From: Zhengitettix transpicula
Taxonomy: Eukaryota > Arthropoda > Insecta > Orthoptera > Tetrigidae
Assembly (NCBI GenBank): GCA_037074705.1
Contig: CM073590.1
Coordinates: forward strand, 133,319,600 to 133,383,599
Direction of reading: 5' to 3'
Length of the DNA stretch: 64,000 nt
The stretch's first letter is position 1; each line of letters opens with the position of its first letter. Made by a program: the position numbers and the translations under genes. Positions 22,216 through 33,795 of this stretch are shown here, one piece after another. The notes beneath the pieces were generated by a model that saw only the letters and a list, made by a program, of their open reading frames with translations, did not search any database and was not told where the DNA came from.

Positions 22216-24650
22216 TCGACAGAAACCTTCGCGGGCGTTTCATTGCATTCGGATGAATGGTATAGGAACGTATAGGGGACACACAGCCATTCATGTTTAT
22301 AAATACAGATATAAGGCATCATTGTAATCATAATCATATCAATGCTTCTATGTTGTGAGATTTTAACAGTAGATCAATGTCGCTTCCATCGAAACATGTT
22401 TTAAACTCAATACATTACTACGATAACCTTTAAGAAATTAAGGGAACGTATTAAATAAACGTACGGGATACGATAATTGAATAGTATCAACTAAGTAGAG
22501 AGAATATTTATTATACATAATACTATTAGAAGCGGTATTGAAATAAATAACTGACGAATATTTTTCTTCTAAGGTACACCATCCCACATATACGGTACTT
22601 ATCGAAACATGCAGACGGGAAGAATAAGCTTCGTGGAATGGGAAAGTAAAGTTTCGTTCCCAGAGAGAACCGAAAGCTTCGAAATTTCAAACTCGGGTGA
22701 GTATAATGCAATGTGCAAAGCTTTTTAAAATTAATTTTGCTCTGAGGTAACTCAATATGTTAGCAGAGTGTGTTTTGAATGCAGGTGGAGAACTGTCCAC
22801 CAAACTGTAGCCGGGACAGAGGCGTTGTTCCGCAAGAGTTCGGAGTTCGCACCATTGCTTTGGGATACTGACAAGTAACACAAATCTCTTCTGTCTGCAA
22901 TGTATCCGTTCGTAACGCTTCCATTAAAGTAATCTGTAACATATTGCGTTGCCTCGGACTTATCTGTGCTATTCCTACAAACATTTGTCAGCTTCAATAT
23001 TACCGTAATGTCTTTTTTCCTTCGACTTAAAATGTTCTGTAATTTATTTATATTACATAATGATTCAGTTATAAAGTGATATATTCTTATGCGAATATTT
23101 GTACACATATTTTCTTGACTGTAATTGTTTAATTTTTCTAATATTTGTGTAAAACAAATGTTGCATATGGAATGTTAAATCTTATTTTAGTGCCCTTAGT
23201 AAATTGTAAACACTTCAAATAAATATTTCTTTACAGACGTCATTTTTATTCCATTATGCGCCCTAGCAAAATGCTACTTCCCATCTGACATTTCCGATTT
23301 TATTACCAGATTGTAATTACACTGTCAGACCCTTATTTATGTTATTTATAAATCAATGTGTTTTTACAAATTTTTTGTTCGGATATTATAACTTGTCATT
23401 AAAAAAGAAGGAAACAGAAGATGTGTTAGTAAAGTTCTAAAAGAGCTGACACAAAATACTTGCAAAGTGATTTAAAAATATATTTTAATTAATCCTGAAA
23501 CAGCTTTATTGTAACATTTTCTAGCCATTGTTTTTACATAAATTATTCGCTATGTGTTCTTTATTTCCTAAAATACTTCGAAAAAATTGATATTAGACAC
23601 GATATATTCGCTTGATATATTTCTGTCAAGTGTGTGGCTCTCTGTTGTGGAGCGACGCCCCACAATGTACTGCGTCGAAATTCTCGGCTCCAATTTGCGT
23701 CGGTCTTAAAATTTCGCGGGCTTACTCTCGCCTGTTGGAGGGGTCGACTTTTCGGGAATTTTGGAGAGGTCGTTGGCTCCCATAATCCGGTGCCATTTCT
23801 CTGAAGGCACGATTTCTTCTGGACGTCTCCATCAACTATTATGATCAACTTTTATGACCGTATTTTTCCAAGAAAGTCACAGCTCGGCTCTGGCTATATA
23901 GGGGTTTTATTGAAATCATATAAAAATCTTCAATTAATTTGGACGGTGTAAACTTATTGGACAATTTAGTAAAATATAATCTGTCAAATACTTTTTGCCA
24001 TCCAATAAAACAAACGTTGGTGGTACTTTCTCATAATTAATTATTAGATTTCTAATTGTATCCCTGTTTACTGTCATTTTTTAACGCCGAATTGTTCTTT
24101 TTCTAATACCAGTTCTACGGTATAGACGTATTGTTATTGGAAATTTTCCCTTCACGGTATAACAGTCTAATACTCCAATTATCACCACTTTTCTTAACAT
24201 ATCCGTTCTTATGCATCTATATCATAGATACATTGACGAAAACGTATGGCCATTTTCCTGTTTCATATTCTTCACTGATAACTAGCGTTAGCTTATTTAA
24301 CCCGGTTTCTAATTTCCTTTCAGATATTTATTTATAAAACAGGGCTATTCTAACCTATAATTAATAATATTAAGAATCATAAAATTTAATAACTCTTAAT
24401 ATGGAAAACATGCAATATTATACTTACACAATATATTTTTGAATATATTCCTTGATTTCCCAAAAAATAAAACAAAAAACACTGAGTAAATTAATATTGA
24501 TATAACTAATATTTACACAGCAAAAAATACATATTACACATTGATAAGCACACAATACGGCGGGCAATTTCTCTTGGCTGGACGAAGAAAAGTTAACCCC
24601 ACGTAACTTGAGGAGGTATATGAAACGAGAATATTAAAAGAATACTCACT
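22216..24650. other. No supported gene
   Basis: Several overlapping frames of 60-118 codons on the minus strand (22526-23108) look unrelated to known proteins. The stretch 23560-23890 is richer in C/G and may be part of an LTR or other repeat (CTGTTGTGGAGCGACGCCCC), but I could not prove it. Confidence 0.4.
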
Positions 24651-24692
24651 AGATAAATAAAATAGCCAGTTAACAAACATAATATACCAACG
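24651..24692 (-). mobile_element. Short Penelope-like tail fragment
   Basis: AGATAAATAAAATAGCCAGTT followed by AACAAACAT corresponds to the reverse complement of the ACTGGCTATTTTATTTATCT region of the tail subfamily at 24.8 and 30.0 kb. Confidence 0.4.
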
Positions 24693-24784
24693 ATCATAAA
24701 AAATAAGAAACTAAATAGAAGTTATTATAATACTAAATATATAGTGGAATATTCAGAAAGATAAAATAAATCAAGTCTTTGAGA

Positions 24785-24955
24785 TCGTCACCTGGCTTGT
24801 GTAGTGTGTTGTTCTTACGGCTCTTTAGTTTTTTTACTCACCTGACGAAAGCAACAAGAATTACAGAAACGTTGAGTGGTATTTATTTAGCACTTATTTT
24901 TGTCTGTTATTTGACTATTTATTAATCTAATTGGTAACCTTTAACACAGACGTTT
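24785..24955 (+). mobile_element. Penelope-like 3' tail, second subfamily
   Basis: Shows TCGTCACCTGGCTTGTGTAG, GTTCTTACGGCTC, CTCACCTGACGAAAGCAACAAG, ATTACAGAAACGTTGAGTGG, TATTTATTTAGCAC, TTTTTGTCTGTTATTTGAC, and ends TTTAACACAGACGTTT. It shares subfamily marks (GTCACCTGG, ACGGCTC) with the 13.23-kb tail. Confidence 0.65.
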
Positions 24956-25429
24956 AATTTTTAACTATATTTATTGCAAGTTTGATTGAGAAATTTTAAT
25001 TTTTCACCATAACACGCTCTCCGCAGTTCATTGTTGAGTCGTTTATACTTCTGCTCGTATACATTATCGTTTCTGTAATCTTCTCTAATGCTTTATGCAT
25101 TATGCATAGCTTCCTACCACTTCTCTTCGTAGTTGTCACATCGGCATGCAGTGTATCTGCACGACAAACTAGCTGTTTCAGTATTTTCCTTTACATCGAT
25201 CATCTGTGCAAATGTTAGTTCTTATAATTCTTTCACAACTCCAACATCTCGCAATTTTTTTAAAATCTGATTCACTGCAGTCAGATCTTGATTGTGTGCA
25301 ATGGATGTTATGCTTTGAATTAGGGTAGCTGCTTTGGGTACTGTTGATGCAATCAACGAAAACGTATAAGATCTGATATATGTAATTGATTTCCCAGATT
25401 TTTCAGATGCACAACTTATTGTACCAGGT
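24956..25429. other. No clear feature
   Basis: May hold the downstream part of the non-LTR endonuclease remnant on the minus strand (frames after position 25430 read LITKTWYNKL and then stop), but I cannot follow it. Confidence 0.35.
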
Positions 25430-25640
25430 TTTGGTAATCAAGATCTCATGGCGCAGGGAGAAATGTACAAGCCTTCTCCCACTTACATGACCTTTTCCCA
25501 GGCTATTAGGCGCTGCTTTGTTGTTGTTTCCGTCTTCGGCTGTGCCGTTAAAATCTCCCATAATTACTCTTCTTTCTTCACGTAGTATATCACAAATTTC
25601 ATCTTACTATTTATGCTGAACCTCTGTGACTGCATGATTC
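25430..25640 (-). pseudogene. Apurinic-type endonuclease fragment of a non-LTR retrotransposon
   Basis: The minus strand reads EICDILREERRVIMGDFNGT, then AEDGNNNKAAPNSLGKGHVS, GRRLVHFSLRHEILITKTWY. The GDFN motif and the following G..N..G..L..F....L.ITNTW pattern belong to the exonuclease-endonuclease-phosphatase domain of RTE/CR1-type elements, often mis-annotated as craniofacial development protein 2. Only about 60 residues are open; stops follow and the reverse transcriptase is missing. Confidence 0.75.
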
Positions 25641-26479
25641 GACGCAGGCAACAACTTGCACTAACAAAATATCTACAGGATCACGTTTTAATTACATATA
25701 CTCAGTTATCCTGTCAAAAAGTAGTTTAAAATAATATATTTTAACCGGAGCAGACGCATATAAAGTTTAAAATTAATATAACATTTCCTTGATATTATAT
25801 AAACCTGTAATATTGTTAATTTATTCTCATTATAGTTGAGAACGAGATGGAGCAGAACCGCAACATAACAATTAAATTTATGCTTATAGCTGTGTAAATA
25901 TTGTACAAATTTGTTATGGATTCTTGTTAACGATTTGGCAGGAACCTGATATAGTGTAACAGGTCACAGAGTCAGAAAAAGGACGTGACTAAGTCATGAC
26001 TCGTGGTGGAGATGAGCTTGGCTATTTTAAACTTTGTTTCTCTTGCAACTGGCAAACCACGCGTAATTTACAGAAGCTTCCAGCACTTCTGCCACGATAT
26101 TTCTGCGGATAATTCCATTAATTTGCATAACTCTGAAATGGAATCGCGTCTCATCATCTGAATAAATTTAACTACGATAAAGTAAATGCTGATTGCTTGG
26201 CGTTACCTGGGTATTTATTCTACTGAATCTCATATTTTCAGAAAAAGTAACTAATTCTACCTATATTGTAAAATTTCTACAAATTTGCTTATAATCAATA
26301 ATTTTAGTTTCAAGTCCAAGAGCAAGAATAATTAAATTCTCAGGTGCAGTCACTCTGAAGTCTACTAGTACCTTTTTCTTCGAGGATATTTTAAATAAAG
26401 GAAACCTTTGAAACACGCCACGCATGATTGCAGTATTGTATGTCAAACGATAGATAGAATTAATTACGTTTTATGAAAA
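25641..26479. other. No supported gene
   Basis: AT-rich sequence with a 61-codon minus-strand frame (26446-26261) of unknown meaning. Confidence 0.4.
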
Positions 26480-26690
26480 TATAAAATTCAGTGGAATAAA
26501 CATTCCCCTTTTAAAAATTAGACACTATTGGAAACTATGCAGATTGTAGACGGATTCGGAAATGTGTAATATTACGTGTAGGGTCGGAATATTGCTAACA
26601 TAACTATTTTATATAGTCATAAAAAATTGTTTTCTTGTAGTGATGTAGCACTTAACTTCAATAACTCACGAACAGCAAATAGCCGTTATT
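26480..26690. repeat. Copy of the hAT-like element end seen at 10040-10303
   Basis: AAAATTAGACACTATTGGAAAC, TGTAGACGGATTCGGAAATG, TAGTGATGTAGCACTTAACTTC and ACTCACGAACAGC correspond in order to the segment at 10.1-10.3 kb. The terminal CAGTGGCGG is destroyed here. Confidence 0.45.
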
Positions 26691-27057
26691 AAAAATTAAA
26701 AACACATTTTGAGAATGATGGCCCTGTTTAAATGCTATATTTCCAAAGAAAAAAAATGCCTACAATAATATATGTTTACTAAACGTGTTGCTTACGTAAC
26801 CATCATGTTGGTAATGTCCTCAGATTGTTAACACTCGCGGATGACAAATGGTGTGGGGGTCGTTATGTTACTTCGTGTTGTAATTCCCGTCTCAACCAAT
26901 GTCCGCGGCCCACGTCTAATCTTTAACTGCTGGATACTCTCATTTCTCCCAGCTTCATCGTTAATACAGATCTGTTCGCGGTAATGAACTAATAATAAAA
27001 TTTTGAAGACGAACACGTCCATTACATCTTAAAACAGATGCTTATGGGGATAGACGT

Positions 27058-27059
<2 letters not shown>

Positions 27060-27118
<59 letters not shown>
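27060..27118. repeat. (AT)n microsatellite
   Basis: Uninterrupted alternating AT tract. Confidence 0.95.
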
Positions 27119-27123
<5 letters not shown>

Positions 27124-27234
27124 TTTCATAAATACATTAATTCCTTTTTTCACAAATTTGATAAGAGCATAAGGCTATTATTATATTATATTTTTCTTCA
27201 CAAAATAAAATAAATAAATAAAATAGACTGTTTA

Positions 27235-27862
27235 GTGTGTGTGTGTGTGTTCCACATACAACTCTTCACCCATAAACTAAAATGTCGACCATGTGTTCCT
27301 TTCAATCCGGAAACAAACAATGTGGGGGCAGGGATGGACTGGGGTGAAAACTTTTAAACATGCTAAAACTTTTCTGATTCAGTAATATTAATAATGTTTC
27401 TCTGGATGTTTTTTGTTTATAATTTCAACCCCTTTTGGCATGGGAGGGAAGCACCGTTAGTGATTGGGACGGAGGAGCGTTACATACAAATAACACGAAA
27501 ACAGCCGAGATTGAAGTCGAATCCGGGATTATAGATGACTCTGAGTTTAATTATGACATGCAAGAGGTCGTTTAACCCGTAGGGGTGGAGGTGGATTTTG
27601 GTGGAATTTTTCAAACATGTTAAAACGGCCGATTTGTCGAAAAATACTTTTTCGGGGCCAATAAGATAAATGGCGTCCCTGTAGATATTATTGTGTGTAA
27701 TTTCACCCCCTTTCGGGAGGTAGGACCTTTACGGTTGGGGATGGAGGGTCTTTTCATATAAAGAACCGAAGAACAACTGAGATTAAAGTCAAATCAGGAG
27801 TTACGGATGTCGCTGAGTTTAATTATGACAACCCAGGCAATGTCGCTCATCTAGCTAGTTTA
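27235..27862 (-). repeat. Dispersed repeat family A, minus-strand copy
   Basis: On the minus strand it begins ACTAGCTAGATGAGCGACATT at about 27862 and includes TCATAATTAAACTCAGCGAC, repeated GAATCC/CGGATTC blocks and TTTAGCATGTTTAAAAG. It ends at a (GT)n tract (27235-27250) in place of the ACAA/ACAT tail. Two internal segments (27415-27560 and 27690-27830) are diverged direct repeats of each other, so internal duplication is visible here too. Confidence 0.6.
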
Positions 27863-28204
27863 TAATAAAAAAAACTGATAATTGATAAATGGATAATTTT
27901 TATAATTTACCCAAATGTTTTAATCAGTCAAAAATTTACATGAAAAAACTAATTCTTTATTTTTAAAACTTGAATTGAGCACTAAGTGGAGCAGACGGCG
28001 GTTTTGCCATATTCATTTGTATAAACAAAAATATTTTTCAGGAACCATTTTCATTTTACAAGGATCTACATATAAAAATGTTTTATATATTTGTAAATTA
28101 AATAAATCATAAATTAATTTTTTTGAAAACAAACCACTAATTTTCAAAATGACTAATAACAATTAGTGCACAAACCTTCGACTTCTCCAAAATTTATTTT
28201 CTCT

Positions 28205-28368
28205 GTCGTGGAATTGTCAACTCAATTATGACGAGTGCAGTTGTGTCGCTCCAGGCTCTTCTTAGCACCTAAAGGAAGGGACAAGGATCCCAGGAACGTT
28301 GTGTGGTATTTATATTATCATTTATTTTGTCTGCATTTGACTATCTTTCTTATTACTAAAATACGCAT
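28205..28368 (+). mobile_element. Penelope-like 3' tail
   Basis: Reads AGTGCAGTTGTGTCGCTCCAG, AGCACCTAAAGGAAGGGAC, AAGGATCCCAGGAACGTTGTG, TATTTATATTATC, TTTTGTCTGCATTTGACTATC. GGGA...TCCC pair is intact but CTGANGA (CTAAAGG) and GAAAC (GGAAC) are both mutated. Confidence 0.65.
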
Positions 28369-28859
28369 ACTTTAGAAATTGCGTCAAACAATGCAATAGC
28401 TGTATATAACTTGCGGCCTCAAACCAGATATAAATGGGGCAGACTGCCAATTTGCATCCGCCCTCAACTTGAGTTCGAGTTTAAAAGGTTCATTTCTCAA
28501 TGGGACTAATTATACACATCAGTGGAAACATTATATTCCAGAATTCTTGCTGGTCTCGCTTCTGGAATTTGATATGTAAAACGTGGCAAAATAGTTCACA
28601 AATTTATTAAAAATCGTAAATAACTTAAGAAAATATATTATGTTAAGTAAAGAACAGTTCTTCAAATGCCAGTTAGCGTAGTTATATGTGTAACAAATTA
28701 CTTTAGATGTCTATCTGACACTAATATTCAATAACTTCGTCAAGTTACTATTGTGGATGTTGAAAATTACTGTCGATGATGAAAAGATTATTGCCTCTGA
28801 TGCTAATCATTAAATTGAATTATATAAACTATTAATTTCAAATTAGATTGTAAATTCCG
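28369..28859. other. No clear feature
   Basis: Precedes a non-LTR reverse transcriptase fragment and may contain more of it, but no conserved motif can be read. Confidence 0.35.
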
Positions 28860-29190
28860 TTCCTGGCAATTATAAAGTCAGGAGTTCCTCGAGATTCAGT
28901 AACTCGGCAATTACTTTTTCTAATGCTTATAAACGATTTCTCCAATAACACCTGGATACTTTGAGCGGACGTTTAAACCATCTACAGAATTGTAAGAAAA
29001 CGAACGATGCAATACAACTTCCACATGTACTGTGTTTATGTAAGGTAAATGAAATGGAAATGAATACTAACGAAAATAATTCAATCTCGTTAACAAAACA
29101 GATTTTTGATTAATGAACCGGAATATAATTTATTTCACGAAGAAATCCCAAAGTTTCTAGCTGCAGATATTTAGGAATAATCTACATATG
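28860..29190 (+). pseudogene. Non-LTR reverse transcriptase fragment
   Basis: Frames read IKSGVPRDSVTRQLLFLMLI followed by NDFSNNTWIL, a stop, ADV, a stop, TIYRIV. This fits the family order SGVPQGS..GPLLFL.YINDL, then the catalytic ADD. Here the second catalytic aspartate is replaced by valine and stops flank the site. Further on, NEPEYNLFHEEIPKF precedes a CRYLG-like remnant in a shifted frame (about 29120-29185). The element belongs to the Jockey/CR1/L2 type. Confidence 0.7.
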
Positions 29191-29199
29191 TAAAAAAAA

Positions 29200-29735
29200 T
29201 AAACGAGAAAACAACCGAAATTGGTGTCTATTTATGTGTTATGAAAGTCACTGAGTTTTATTTTGACATTTAACATGCCGATTAAGTTGTAGTACAACAG
29301 TGTGGTGGAACAAAGTTCCGTGTACAATCTTAAACTTTTACCATACTATGTAGACATGTTACTTACTATCGAGGAACAAACACTGGATGGGTAAAACACG
29401 GTTAGCACTTATAAGGACGGGGGTTGAGGGTAGCGGTAGTATTTTCGTCTCTCTTAAGGTATCGGAGTATTAAATGTACTGATATTTTTACTTTTCCTGG
29501 AATTACTGTGCTTATTTAAGATACCATTGGATTTCTTGGCTCGGTTAAAGTTCAATGAGTCATCATACCGGTTATGATGAACATTCCGTCGGCATAGGTA
29601 GGGTAGGGAGCGTGAAAAGATAAATATTTTTAAATAAGTGAAGCTCTTATACCGGTTAAATCACGTGTTAATAAGTGTCGAATTAAATACTTTTTCAGGC
29701 TAATAAATACCCTGGCAACGACGTGTATTCAGATG
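29200..29735 (-). repeat. Dispersed repeat family A, minus-strand copy
   Basis: Landmarks match the 18.6-19.65-kb copy in order: ACAACCGAAATTGGTGTC, GTTATGAAAGTCACTGAG, AACAAACACTGGATGGGTAA, GGACGGGGGTTGAGG, short minisatellite remnants (29430-29530), CCGGTTAAATCACG and CCTGGCAACGACG near its start. The extreme ends are worn. Confidence 0.55.
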
Positions 29736-29964
29736 AAAGTTAATAATTATTTTGTTATACTGTGGTATAATATATAATATTTTCTGGAAATTGGCTACTT
29801 TTACAGTTGCAATTCAATTGTATAGTGTTTATAGTTTGTTGATAATATTAATATAAACATCTGGCTTTATCATCTGCAAACAATGCATAGCATCATAATT
29901 AAAAATTCCTCATATAGTATTATTTGTCAAATGACACATATTAGATTTAGTGATTATACATTAC

Positions 29965-30125
29965 TAAAATTGAAATATAAAACGTCTGTGTTAAATGTGT
30001 ACTAATTATATAAATAAATAGTCAACTAACATAAAAAATAAGTGCTTAATAAATACCACACAACCTTTATACAACTCTTTGTTGCCCTCTGTCGTCAGGT
30101 GATGCAAAAAACGACTCAAACCAGA
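29965..30125 (-). mobile_element. Penelope-like 3' tail, second subfamily
   Basis: Minus strand: GCATCACCTGACGACAGAGG, GCAACAAAGAGTTGTATAAAG, GTTGTGTGGTATTTATTAAG, CACTTATTTTTTATGTTAG, TTGACTATTTATTTATATAA, ending TTTAACACAGACG. CTGACGA is intact, GAAAC is replaced by TAAAG. Confidence 0.6.
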
Positions 30126-30375
30126 TGACGAACTCTAAAGCCGAAAGCCTTCATCCAATGATTTCTGAATATATTGAATATACTCGTACATTGCACTATT
30201 TGCAAATATTCCTTTAAAGAAACTATGTTACGAGGCAGTTAAAATATTTTTGCTCAAAAAATCAAGTATTCATATGTGAATTGTCTTTCCAAAGTTTTGG
30301 AAAAAATAAGAAGCAGCTAAATGTGCCTACAATCGGATCAATCCATTCCCATTTTTCCCTACTACTATTTGCAAA

Positions 30376-30418
<43 letters not shown>

Positions 30419-31689
30419 TAATCTCGGTCGTGATAAAGTTTTACAATATAAAATAAAAACTAGGCAGTGCCCTTTCTAGTGGCGGTCTCCAACTACGTGA
30501 GCAAATTATTTTATGAATATTTTCCCAGACTTATCTTGAGTAGGATGAACTAGTAAGCGAGCCGTGGGAATCAAGTTGTAAGCCTTTGTTACGAAAATTT
30601 GGTAGCATATTCGATATTTAACGTTAAGGAGCATTTATCACGAAAGAAGTTATAAGAGGCTAGGCTTGCCCGTTCGGCATCAAACAAGATCCTTCTTCAC
30701 CATGGATAGATCTGGTGTCGCGCGGGTAGCATTTCGGAAAGAGGGCTATTTTTTGAGTTGAGGTGTGAACATGTAATTTTTATTCCTACAAGGAAATATT
30801 CAATAAATAAAGAATCTTAAAGAATTGAAATATAATTTAAAGGCAAAATATCGGGAAGTAGATTCATTACATTCCTCTCGCGGAATCCAAATGTAGATTT
30901 CTCGTTATTGCCACGTGTAATAAATATTTCTATTTTATTTTTACTCTTATAAGTTCCTTATTCTAATAACGGGGATCTGCATTCTTGTCAATTTTTCTTG
31001 CTCAATTGTCATGAAATTCTTATTTATTCAGGACCTTCCCCGTAATTTTCTCTTATTTTTTCAATCGAATCAGAAGTGATCAAATAATGTCTGAACAGAT
31101 AAACAATTAGTTTTTTCAAACCCAAGATTCAAAATAAAATTTTTGATCAACAATTGACCTGTTCAATGTTCCTCCATGGCACACCATATAAAGTGCATGT
31201 AATTATACCTTGTATTACACTAAAAATATTATACGAGACGCTGATAATTCGCTGTTTGTGACAGTAATAACCGACTCATGATCCTTTCTCGTGTTTATCG
31301 TAGGAAACAATTTCTCCACTTGGTAAAATATTTTTAATGCTAATAAAACCCACTTCAAATCTATTGTCTGAAAGAAACGCAATCATATCGAAAATTTTTG
31401 AGTACCTGTTTTCTTAGAAAGCCACAGTTCCGTACCAGTTGCTATATCTGCTGCATATGATCTACCGTGTACTAAAATGCTATTTCTTTATTATATATAC
31501 TTATGTAGAATGTCAGAAAAATGGCTGGTGTCCTGTGCCCACTCCTTTTAATGTATTTATTTGTTTCCTCTAAATTTTATCACAACCGATTTATTAGTGT
31601 CTTTTCAGGTTATAAGGTTCTTACAAATAATTCAACCAACCGTCGTAATACACATTGCTATTTCTAATGATTGTATGTCCGCTTTTGCA
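30126..31689. other. No supported gene; (AT)n at 30379-30414
   Basis: AT-rich sequence with one uninterrupted TA tract. The non-LTR remnant that follows may begin somewhere in 31560-31690 (an open frame runs from 31561), but that part lacks recognisable motifs. Confidence 0.45.
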
Positions 31690-32130
31690 GTTATAATATT
31701 CAAAGGAGCTGGAAAACTTGGGTTCCCAATTTCAGACCTTACGTCCGTAATCCGTAAAATCATAGAGAGAGTTATATCCAACTATAATGTATCCACAGAG
31801 AATGGAATTGATCGTTTGGCTCTTCACAGGTCAACATGGTTTTAGACAAGGTTTCTCGAGTGACAGTCAAGTGGTAATTTTGTTCAACGAACTAGCCGAA
31901 GGAATACACAATGGAGCAAGAATGTATGTTAGCATCATTGATTTCACCGAAGCATTTGATGTTGATCCTCGTGAAATTTTGATGTGGAAACGACACAAGA
32001 CAGACGGGTTGTGCGTTAAGTCAACGAATTTCTGAACGGGCTAACACATAAGGGTGTATAAGTATCACTAGAACAAAACCGAACATCTGCCACTTAAAAT
32101 CAGTTATAATACTAGCCGATTTTCTGTCTA
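31690..32130 (+). pseudogene. Non-LTR retrotransposon reverse transcriptase fragment
   Basis: One frame reads ISDLTSVIRKIIERVISNYN up to 31845. A second, overlapping frame from 31787 continues QHGFRQGFSSDSQVVILFNE, ARMYVSIIDFTEAFDVD, which holds the catalytic A motif (D-F-T-E-A-F-D, usual form DFSKAFD). A third frame gives VNEFLNGLTHKGV. The order ISL.SV..KI.ER.I, QHGFR, DF.KAFD, WI..FL..RTQ is that of Jockey/CR1-like reverse transcriptases. At least two frameshifts; fingers and palm only, catalytic B/C motifs not found. The same lineage may have produced the fragment at 28.9 kb, which covers the next part of the domain. Confidence 0.8.
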
Positions 32131-32383
32131 TAAAAGGATTAAAAGGGTTTCGGATGAATGCGAATCGAAAAATGACCTAATTGTACTAAATAGTTCAGCT
32201 GAAACAAATAAAATAATTGCAAATAGCAAACAATAACGTGAAATAAATTTATTTCAAATTTCTACTGGGTTACGACACTAGTCGAAACGAAAGTGCTTCA
32301 GGTAAACGGTAGAAAATTTCGAACAATCATTTTGAGCACAAATATAGGGTGCGTTTCATTCTCTAGTACTGTGAATATCGTTG

Positions 32384-33145
32384 TGTGGTTAAGTTGTTTT
32401 ATGAGACTTACTTTTGATTAATAATTGCTTTAATTTATTATTAATTTTGTTTGATATAATTTATTTGAATTTAATAACACAAAATTTTATCTGATCGACA
32501 AATTAACGATGCCAAAATATTATACAATTCATCCAAATGTTCAAATTGCGCACTGTAAAATAAGAAATATCTCCAGGTTCATTGTGAAATAAACTAGCAT
32601 GAAAATGACAATTGAAAATGTTTTATATTTGCTATAAAAGACAGCCACGGGATTTGCTTTCATAAAGTTCAACAGGTGACATCGAAAAATGGCGAAAGCG
32701 GAGTTTCTTCTTCTCTTGTCTCCTACAGAAAATCCTCAATCGTCCAGCCAGTCTTTACAGTCTCGTTGCAATTTGTCGTCTTCAGAGTTTATTTGCTCTG
32801 AAGCTCTGAAATCCTTAGTCATCTGGATGAGCATAACAGCATATTTTTTCTGCATCCAGACCTACGTTACCAATCTCGATCCTCTTTCTCTGAACCCCCA
32901 GTCCAATTTCCTTGCTGTCTCTATGCAAACTGCACATCTGCGCTAACCATTTCTGCTCCTCTCACCACCCGCTGCGTGGTCGATACAAAAAAAAACTGTC
33001 CCTCCCCAGAATATGCTGCCCCGGCATCCTGTTTTGTTATCGAAAGAAAATTCTTGTTTCTTATTGTTCGCACTTTGCATCTGGTGTTAAGGCCAATATG
33101 GAAAATTTTATCCTCCAAAAATTCTAAACGAGGTACACGATCACA
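32384..33145 (+). mobile_element. Solo-LTR-like repeat, copy 1
   Basis: A 762-bp unit beginning TGTGG and ending CACA that recurs at 53373-54148. Shared blocks include AATTTTGTTTGATATAATTT, ATCGACAAATTAACGATGCC, GCGCACTGTAAAATAAGAAA, TTTCTTCTTCTCTTGTCTCC, GCACATCTGCGCTAACC and ATTTTATCCTCC. TATAAAAG at 32633-32640 lies about one third into the unit, as a U3 promoter would. TG...CA ends, promoter and dispersed state suggest an LTR; internal retroviral-type genes are absent on either side. Target duplications were not identified, so the exact ends are tentative. The open frames of 71-91 codons within it occur in both strands and are not conserved as frames in copy 2. Confidence 0.55.
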
Positions 33146-33569
33146 CCACAATTGGGTTCTTTCAGAAAAAAAACTCATAGAATCCCTAGAAAAATGTCAG
33201 GGGAGAGCAGCAAAAAGTTTGAATACGGAGACCTTGTCACGGACGTGTTAAGGTAGAGAAAGTAGGGTGGGAAACGTTGGCTAGCAGGAGACAGAAAGAT
33301 ATGCTTTGTTCTGTATTTAAATCTTACAAAGAGAAACAAAGTATGAAAAAACAATTTATATTATGATAGTCGTTTACAAAATCAGAATGAGACCGCAAAT
33401 AAATCGTCTTAAAGAAATTTACATTCTTAAACAGTTCCATAAGCGGGTAGAACAATTTATTTATAGCACTGTTTGAGGAACATATGTCAACGACAAGAAG
33501 GTTTAAGGATAGTGCCAATAGATTCGTGAAGTGTTCATTTTCATATCTAATATGAAGAATAACCATAAG
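33146..33569. other. No supported feature
   Basis: AT-rich sequence with no recognised element. Confidence 0.4.
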
Positions 33570-33795
33570 TAAGGTGACGTGTTATTCAATTATTTTATTT
33601 ATAGTAGCATTAACTGCTGAGATAATTACCGACTTCGTACTATGTGGACTTCCTTTGATGGGAAACTAACGATTGGGGATTTCTGAGTGTGGAAGCATAC
33701 GCACTCATCATCCATGCCCTAGTCGAGATTCAAACCCGTGACCTCTATGATGAGAGGTTGTAACGATGACCCCTACAGGTTATTTTTACTCGTGA
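33570..33795 (-). mobile_element. tRNA-derived SINE
   Basis: Minus strand: an anticodon-arm-like hairpin (CCTCT...AGAGG) is followed by GTCACGGGTTTGAATCTCG, a T-arm with a B box (GGTTTGAATCTC). Then comes a conserved-looking body (GACTAGGGCATGGATGATG, TTTCCCATCAAAGGAAGTCC, ACATAGTACGAAGTCGG, AATTATCTCAGCAGTTAATG) and an A/T-rich tail ATAAATAAAATAATTGAATA at 33600-33573. The A box region (GGGGTCATCGTTACAACC) is weaker. It is transcribed by RNA polymerase III if active, and depends on a LINE for movement. Confidence 0.7.
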
